10,511 nucleotides of DNA from OMOG01 sp041485845 (GTDB lineage Bacteria; Acidobacteriota; Terriglobia; Bryobacterales; Bryobacteraceae), in NCBI GenBank assembly GCA_041485845.1, contig JBGPKH010000290.1, positions 1 through 10,511 on the forward strand, in the 5' to 3' direction. Of this stretch, positions 7,066-10,511 are shown in pieces (position 1 is the stretch's first letter; every line of letters begins with the position of its first letter). Under the pieces are notes generated by a model, which was given only the letters and a program-made list of their open reading frames with translations, had not been told where the DNA came from and did no database searches. Both the position numbers and the translations under genes were made by a program.

Positions 7066-7233
7066 CACGCTCTGGAGCGCAAGTTGGACGTCATCGCCCT
7101 GAACCAGGCGCTCACCAGGCTCGCGTCGTTCGATTCGCGGAAGAGTCAGATCGTGGAACTGCGGTTTTTCGGCGGGTTGAGCGAAGACGCAACGGCCGAG
7201 GTGCTGAAGACTCCGCTGCGCACGGTGCAGCGG
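7066..7233 (+). pseudogene. Remnant of an ECF sigma factor (region 4 only)
   Basis: From 7084 the frame reads LDVIALNQALTRLASF, then SRKSQIVELRFFGGLS and EDATAEVLKTPLRTVQR. This is an unmistakable sigma region 4 of the ECF type common in Acidobacteriota and Planctomycetes: a helix before the DNA-reading unit, the ELRFFGGLS signature, and the recognition helix ending in TV-x-R. It directs -35 recognition in intact proteins. Here a stop codon at 7063-7065 removes everything before region 4, so region 2, needed for core polymerase and -10 binding, is absent. After Arg at 7231-7233 a run of seven Gs (7232-7238) follows, and the usual DW-x-x-A-x-x-W-L tail is missing in all three frames. About 56 codons remain. 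It is a broken gene, truncated at both ends, in the same direction as the hydrolase gene that follows. Confidence 0.8.
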
Positions 7234-7279
7234 GGGGGCGTACGCGCGAACGTCCTCCTGGTCTGTCTCGGGCATTTCC

Positions 7280-7288
7280 TGTTATTCT
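7280..7288 (+). promoter_or_regulatory. Extended -10 promoter directly before the hydrolase gene
   Basis: TG at 7280-7281, one base, then TATTCT at 7283-7288. Seven nt separate it from the ATG at 7296, so the transcript would start at or beside the start codon. No Shine-Dalgarno sequence is visible. Element and spacing match the promoter at 2309-2317. Confidence 0.55.
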
Positions 7289-7295
7289 TTCGGTC

Positions 7296-8354
7296 ATGCG
7301 CGCATTCCTCCTCCTTGCTCTTGTGCCCTTTGCCGGCTTTGCCGCACCGTGCAGCACGGCGACGACTGGCTGCACGGAATGGGTGACCCTCGGCGGCGGG
7401 CCGTCGCGGTCGCTGATTTACCGAACGTACCCGCTCGATACCCGGAACGAAAATATCACGCGAGCGCTGATCGTGGTCCACGGCGCGGGGCGGGACGCGG
7501 ACAATTATTTCCGCACGGCGGCCGCCGCGGCGTTTCTCGCCGCCGCACTGGATGACACGATGGTGATTTCGCCGCGTTTCGCGTCCAACACGGGAGGACG
7601 AGGCGGATGCGCCGACACGCTGGGAGCGAACGAGGTCAGTTGGAGCTGCAACGGCGACAGTTGGCGGTCGGGCGGCGTGTCGCTGAACAATAACCGGCTG
7701 ACGTCGTACGACCTGACCGACGAGATTCTCCGCAAGCTGGCGCATAAGGATGTCTTCCCCAATCTCAAGGCGATCGTGGTTTCGGGCCACTCCGCAGGCG
7801 GGCAGTACGTGACGCGTTACGAGATGGCCAACAAGGTCCACGACACACTCGGCATTCCGATTACCTACGTGGTGTCGAACCCGTCGAGCTATGCGTATCT
7901 CGACGCCAACCGGCCCAGCGCGAACCCCAATCCTAATCGGCCCAATGCGGACGAAAGCGGCGTGCAGTCGTTTGGCGACGGACGGAACTGCACGACGTAC
8001 GATCGGTGGCCTTACGGGCTGCAGAGCCGTACCGGATACACCTCCAAGATTCCCGACGATCAACTGAAGAGGCAACTGGGGGCGCGTCCGGTGACGTACC
8101 TGTTGGGTGAGCTGGATATCCTGCCGCTCGGCGGTTTCGATTCGTCGTGCCCGGCCATGGCGCAGGGCCCCACACGACTGGCGCGCGGCCAGGCATTCGC
8201 GAAGTACGTGAACAAGAAGTATGGAGCGCAGCACAAGGTGACGGTGATCTCCCTGTGCGGACACAACGCGCGTTGTATGTTCACCGCGGAGGCGGCGCTT
8301 CCGATTCTGTTTCCGGGCTATGCCGGTGGGGGCCGTAGCGGCGGCGCGCAGTAG
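7296..8354 (+). CDS. Secreted alpha/beta hydrolase (esterase-like), cysteine-rich
   Basis: 352 residues. The Sec signal peptide MRAFLLLALVPFAGFA is cleaved near residue 17. The alpha/beta-hydrolase catalytic apparatus is visible: oxyanion-hole strand IVVHGAGRDADNYF (59-72), nucleophile elbow GHSAGG (164-169) with Ser166, likely acid Asp274 in LLGELDIL, and likely catalytic His323 in CGHNARCMF. Eight Cys in the mature part (19, 26, 105, 118, 232, 285, 321, 327) suggest up to four disulfides; two flank the catalytic His. Length and layout resemble secreted feruloyl/acetylxylan esterases and polyhydroxyalkanoate depolymerases, but no substrate can be assigned. The frame stays open back to 7062, yet the signal peptide starts exactly at 7296 and a -10 box lies at 7283-7288, so the upstream codons are untranslated and overlap the sigma remnant out of frame. 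No operon partner follows; tRNA-Val is next, 49 nt downstream. Confidence 0.85.
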   Translation: MRAFLLLALVPFAGFAAPCSTATTGCTEWVTLGGGPSRSLIYRTYPLDTRNENITRALIVVHGAGRDADNYFRTAAAAAFLAAALDDTMVISPRFASNTGGRGGCADTLGANEVSWSCNGDSWRSGGVSLNNNRLTSYDLTDEILRKLAHKDVFPNLKAIVVSGHSAGGQYVTRYEMANKVHDTLGIPITYVVSNPSSYAYLDANRPSANPNPNRPNADESGVQSFGDGRNCTTYDRWPYGLQSRTGYTSKIPDDQLKRQLGARPVTYLLGELDILPLGGFDSSCPAMAQGPTRLARGQAFAKYVNKKYGAQHKVTVISLCGHNARCMFTAEAALPILFPGYAGGGRSGGAQ

Positions 8355-8375
8355 CCGCAGCGTCCGTGTTTCAGG

Positions 8376-8381
8376 TAGACT
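8376..8381 (+). promoter_or_regulatory. Candidate -10 box of the tRNA-Val gene
   Basis: TAGACT lies 22 nt before the mature tRNA 5' end, which would give a 5' leader of about 15 nt. No good -35 box is seen 16-18 nt upstream. It resembles the TATACT and TATTCT boxes elsewhere in the window. Confidence 0.4.
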
Positions 8382-8403
8382 GAGGGGGTAACGCACTCCA
8401 CGA

Positions 8404-8480
8404 GGGCGCGTAGCTCAGTTGGTTAGAGCGCCTGCTTCACACGCAGGAGGTCACAGGTTCGAGTCCTGTCGCGCCCACCA
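8404..8480 (+). tRNA. tRNA-Val (anticodon CAC)
   Basis: A complete 77-nt cloverleaf. The acceptor stem GGGCGCG (8404-8410) pairs perfectly with CGCGCCC (8470-8476), followed by discriminator A and an encoded CCA (8478-8480). The D-arm is GCTC...GAGC. The anticodon stem CCTGC/GCAGG encloses the loop TTCACAC with anticodon CAC at 8438-8440, reading GUG valine codons. The T-arm is ACAGG-TTCGAGT-CCTGT. Every stem is fully paired, so it is probably functional. A recombinase fragment lies 160 nt downstream, consistent with use of this gene's 3' end as an integration site. Confidence 0.97.
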
Positions 8481-8513
8481 GGACCGATTCCTTCAGAGCC
8501 GGCCCGGTCTTTC
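8481..8513 (+). terminator. Weak hairpin just after tRNA-Val
   Basis: GGACCG (8481-8486) can pair with CGGTCT (8505-8510, one G-U) around an 18-nt loop, followed by the short pyrimidine run TTC. This is a poor terminator; the strong one at 8773-8797 is a better candidate. Confidence 0.25.
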
Positions 8514-8640
8514 TGGCAAATCCTTGACAGTGTTGATTCGAGAATGGGCCTACCACGATCCGGCGCGCAGCAGGCGTTGGAGTGCCAACTGACGGGCAGA
8601 ACCCGTTCCAGGGCGCTCTCCCGCATCGATCCAACTGTTG

Positions 8641-8772
8641 AGAGCTTTCCATGGGGACAATCGGATCAGCCGGGAAGCGCTGTTGAAGCAATACGTAGCG
8701 GCGGCGGCCAAGAAAGTTCCATCGCTGGCCGGCAAACGAGTTTCCCCTCACACGTTTCGTCACAGCGCAGCC
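8641..8772 (+). pseudogene. Fragment of a tyrosine recombinase (phage-type integrase)
   Basis: About 44 codons in one frame read FHGDNRISREALLKQYV, AAAAKKVPSLAGKRV and SPHTFRHSAA. This is the catalytic-domain stretch of tyrosine recombinases just before and including the H-x-x-R box (PHTxRHSxA), in the subgroup with an 'A..A...PSL..KR..PH' run found in transposon- and phage-borne integrases. Everything upstream (first catalytic Arg, core-binding domain) is missing: a stop at 8590-8592 closes the frame and no integrase-like residues appear before about 8641. Everything downstream (LGH box, nucleophilic Tyr) is also missing, since homology stops at 8772 where an intrinsic terminator begins. It cannot encode an active enzyme. 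Lying in the same direction 160 nt after the tRNA 3' end, it is most simply a leftover of an element integrated at the tRNA. Confidence 0.8.
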
Positions 8773-8797
8773 GAGCCCGCCCTCTCTGCGGGTTTTT
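8773..8797 (+). terminator. Intrinsic terminator (plus strand)
   Basis: CCCGC (8776-8780) pairs with GCGGG (8788-8792) around the 7-nt loop CCTCTCT. The stem can be extended by G-U and A-U pairs at its base, and TTTTT (8793-8797) follows. It works only in the plus direction: the minus strand has the hairpin but no T-run after it. Its last T is also the last base of the convergent GH115 stop codon. Given what lies upstream, it is probably the original terminator of the tRNA-Val transcript, now separated from it by the recombinase fragment. Confidence 0.8.
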
Positions 8798-10511
8798 CAG
8801 GGCCGGCGTGCGCGAATAAGGCGCCCACGGCCCTCACTCGAGATAAAAGCGCGGAGTTGGATGTAAGGACGATGCGGGTTGGACGGGCTCATGGTAGTGC
8901 GGATCCAGCTCTCCTGGTACCAGCGGTCGAACGGCGGATACTCGGCCCGGGCCAAGGCCGTTTCCAACTGCTCCAATGACGCCTGCGCCTCCCGAGCGAG
9001 CTGCCACATCCGTGCCGCGTCCGGCGCGCGCAGCGCCTCGTCCAACTGGAGCGCCGCCTGCGTCTGACGCTGGGCCACCTGCAGGCCAAGCGCTACGTCC
9101 ACGGAGAAAAACCGCTGTTGCGAGGGCGACATCCCGTTCTCTGCCCGCGACTCCGCCCCCAGCGCCTCCTCCAACTGCCGGTTGCGCGAGTGCATCAGGG
9201 CCATCGTGTCGGCGTTGACCGCGGGATACGTTTCGCCCGCCACCTTGCGATAAAGCCGGTCGAGCAATTCCTCAATCGCATCGGGGGCCACCCAAAATTT
9301 GTCCGGCGTGTCGATCGCGGCGAAGTACCGGTTGTACGCGTCCCCGGCGGCCTGGGCCGCGCTCGCCCCGCCAGTCCCCTCGAAATACTCGCGCGACCAC
9401 CACGCGGTGAAGCGCCCCGCGGGGTCGGGCGCGCGATAGATCGCAGGAGCGTCCCAGGTGATGTCCGCGAGCATGCGCGCGCCCAAGACGTAATCGCGCA
9501 GCTCCGACACGTTGACCAGCATGTACTCCGTGGCTCCCGCCTTCACAATCTTGTCGAACTGCTCAGCGACGGTCGAAGGCGCCACCACGTGCGTCAACTG
9601 CTTGGTCAATCTGCCGCCCAGGTAAGCCAGGTGGTAGTACACGCCGTGTTTCCAGCGCCCCACCTCCGCTGGCAAGCCGCGCATGTGGCCGTCGTTGTCG
9701 TCCGGCCACACGATGATGACATCGGAGGGCAGGTCGAACGCCGCGGGATTGCGCTGGTACTGGGGCAGCATTTCCGAGTACATGGTGAAGTGAAACGGCG
9801 GAGTTTTGTCCTTCGGAACCAACTCGCGGACCATCTTGACCTGTTCGCCGATCACCTCCCGGAAGGTCTTCGCCCTGTCATCATCCGTGGTCCCCGGGGG
9901 GAAGGGAAAGGGGCGGTCCTCGGTGCCGCGCATGCCTACCGGCCAGATCACATCCAGGTCCCGGTTCTCCACCACACCGCCGCGCCAGAACTTGAGCATC
10001 CCTTCGCGGTTGGTGAACCAGTTCCACTCCGGCCGCAAGCCGCGCTCGACAGCCAGGTTGAACCGCACCAGGCCGAATGGATTGGAGACCACGATGTCGT
10101 AGTGGTGAGAGGTGTAGTAGAGTCCCCAGTCGCTGGCCAGCTTCTGCACCTCGTAGCGCCGGTGGACGCGCACGTAAGGAGCCACCATGTTCATCTTCAG
10201 GCGCAGCCCGGTCTCGAAGAACCTCTTGTACCAGTCGAGCGGGACGTCGCCGGTCTGCAATGGGTACCCGTTGGCGTCGAAAGGCCGCGGCAGGAGGTCC
10301 TCGTCATCGTGGAAAAAGCCACGGTAGCGAAACGCCGGTGGACCCTGCGCGAAGCTCGTGCGCTTCATCGCCAGCGGGTCGCGATGCTCTGGCGCGTAGC
10401 CGGTCCAGATGTACAGCGGATCGATACCCAGCCGCTCGGACAGGGTGTACGCAGCGAACGCGGTACCGCGCGGATTCGACCCGAAGAGCCACACGGTGCG
10501 GTCAGCGGTAA
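8797..10511 (-). CDS. Glycoside hydrolase family 115 protein (5' end outside window)
   Basis: The frame is open through the right edge. Residues before the GTG at 10494 read TADRT and continue as VWLFGSNPRGTAFAAYTLSE, the GH115 entry motif, so that GTG is internal. About 570 residues are visible, covering the alpha-glucuronidase-type catalytic region and following helical domain: GPPAFRYRGFFHDDE, LRLKMNMVAPY, TSHHYDI (10093-10113), NREGMLKFWRGGV, GMRG (9925-9936), WPDDNDGHMRGLP (about 9673-9711), GVYYHLAYLGG (9616-9648) and YMLVNVSELR. These follow in the order known for GH115, whose characterised members remove (methyl)glucuronic acid from xylan and related glycans. Where typical members have HHEPM, this one has HHYDI, so activity or specificity may differ. 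The visible C-terminus ends shortly after SNPHRPYIQLRAFISSEGRG, and the usual extra C-terminal domain of some members is absent. The stop touches the plus-strand terminator. Signal peptide and promoter lie outside the window. Confidence 0.82.
   Translation of the reverse strand, partial: TADRTVWLFGSNPRGTAFAAYTLSERLGIDPLYIWTGYAPEHRDPLAMKRTSFAQGPPAFRYRGFFHDDEDLLPRPFDANGYPLQTGDVPLDWYKRFFETGLRLKMNMVAPYVRVHRRYEVQKLASDWGLYYTSHHYDIVVSNPFGLVRFNLAVERGLRPEWNWFTNREGMLKFWRGGVVENRDLDVIWPVGMRGTEDRPFPFPPGTTDDDRAKTFREVIGEQVKMVRELVPKDKTPPFHFTMYSEMLPQYQRNPAAFDLPSDVIIVWPDDNDGHMRGLPAEVGRWKHGVYYHLAYLGGRLTKQLTHVVAPSTVAEQFDKIVKAGATEYMLVNVSELRDYVLGARMLADITWDAPAIYRAPDPAGRFTAWWSREYFEGTGGASAAQAAGDAYNRYFAAIDTPDKFWVAPDAIEELLDRLYRKVAGETYPAVNADTMALMHSRNRQLEEALGAESRAENGMSPSQQRFFSVDVALGLQVAQRQTQAALQLDEALRAPDAARMWQLAREAQASLEQLETALARAEYPPFDRWYQESWIRTTMSPSNPHRPYIQLRAFISSEGRGRLIRARRP

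Noticed and set aside
7031..7102. Small frame starting at GTG with a good Shine-Dalgarno sequence
   Set aside because: Only 23 codons, no recognisable product, and the frame is different from the sigma region 4 that it overlaps. It could be the old start of the broken gene, but this cannot be shown.
6544..7115. Two overlapping minus-strand frames upstream of the PQQ operon
   Set aside because: One runs into the 5' part of the PQQ gene in another frame and neither has motifs or plausible starts. No support as genes.
7146..8396. 416-codon minus-strand frame opposite the hydrolase
   Set aside because: Arg-rich and motif-free, opposite a clear signal peptide and GHSAGG catalytic elbow.
8524..8552. 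TTGACA at 8524-8529 as a promoter -35 box
   Set aside because: No -10-like hexamer at 16-18 nt (GC-rich there), and nothing functional follows except a gene fragment.
8481..8640. A direct repeat of the tRNA-Val 3' end (second attachment site) near the integrase fragment
   Set aside because: I searched by eye for a copy of the T-arm/acceptor sequence between 8481 and about 8900 and found none, so no att pair can be claimed in the window.
1..10511. CRISPR array, insertion sequence or phage gene cluster
   Set aside because: No regularly spaced repeats, no transposase frame and no phage structural genes were seen. Only the recombinase fragment hints at mobility.

Overview
The window is GC-rich bacterial DNA. 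Its gene style suggests a soil Acidobacteriota, probably near Solibacter/Bryobacter. The pointers are secreted PQQ propeller enzymes in tandem, large carbohydrate-active proteins, an ECF sigma factor fragment of the 'ELRFFGGLS' type, and TAnnCT-type -10 boxes lying directly against start codons. This assignment is inferred from recall; no marker gene or rRNA is present.

Layout: (a) 1-3184, plus strand. The C-terminal part of a large secreted-type protein with glycosidase-like features is translationally coupled (ATGA overlap) to an HpcH/HpaI-type class II aldolase. After a small hairpin and a near-leaderless promoter comes a short secreted protein with a BamE-like tail, coupled by a GTGA overlap to a MmcQ/YjbR-family protein. 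(b) 3181-6638, minus strand. Two coupled genes encode secreted PQQ beta-propeller dehydrogenases: first a polyvinyl-alcohol-dehydrogenase-like protein with a vicinal Cys-Cys pair, then a soluble glucose-dehydrogenase-like protein. The last stop codon of block (a) and the last stop codon of block (b) overlap tail to tail. (c) 6639-7295. About 430 bp without a supportable gene, then a truncated region 4 of an ECF sigma factor. (d) 7296-8354, plus strand. A secreted, cysteine-rich alpha/beta hydrolase with its own extended -10 promoter and almost no leader. (e) 8404-8800. tRNA-Val(CAC) with encoded CCA, followed by a fragment of a tyrosine recombinase that ends exactly at an intrinsic terminator. 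This looks like the scar of an integrated element. (f) 8797-10511, minus strand. A GH115-family glycoside hydrolase whose N-terminus lies beyond the right edge.

Taken together the window reads as saprophytic carbon metabolism: glycan cleavage (GH115 and the left-edge protein), 2-keto-3-deoxy acid aldol cleavage, periplasmic oxidation of alcohols or sugars by PQQ enzymes, and ester cleavage. Two eroded fragments (sigma factor, integrase) mark sites of past rearrangement. I see no CRISPR array, no intact insertion sequence and no clearly new defence-like or multi-gene system. The most noteworthy items are the tRNA-integrase-terminator scar, the two identically spaced near-leaderless promoters, a perfect 12-bp hairpin inside a coding region, and the divergent GH115.
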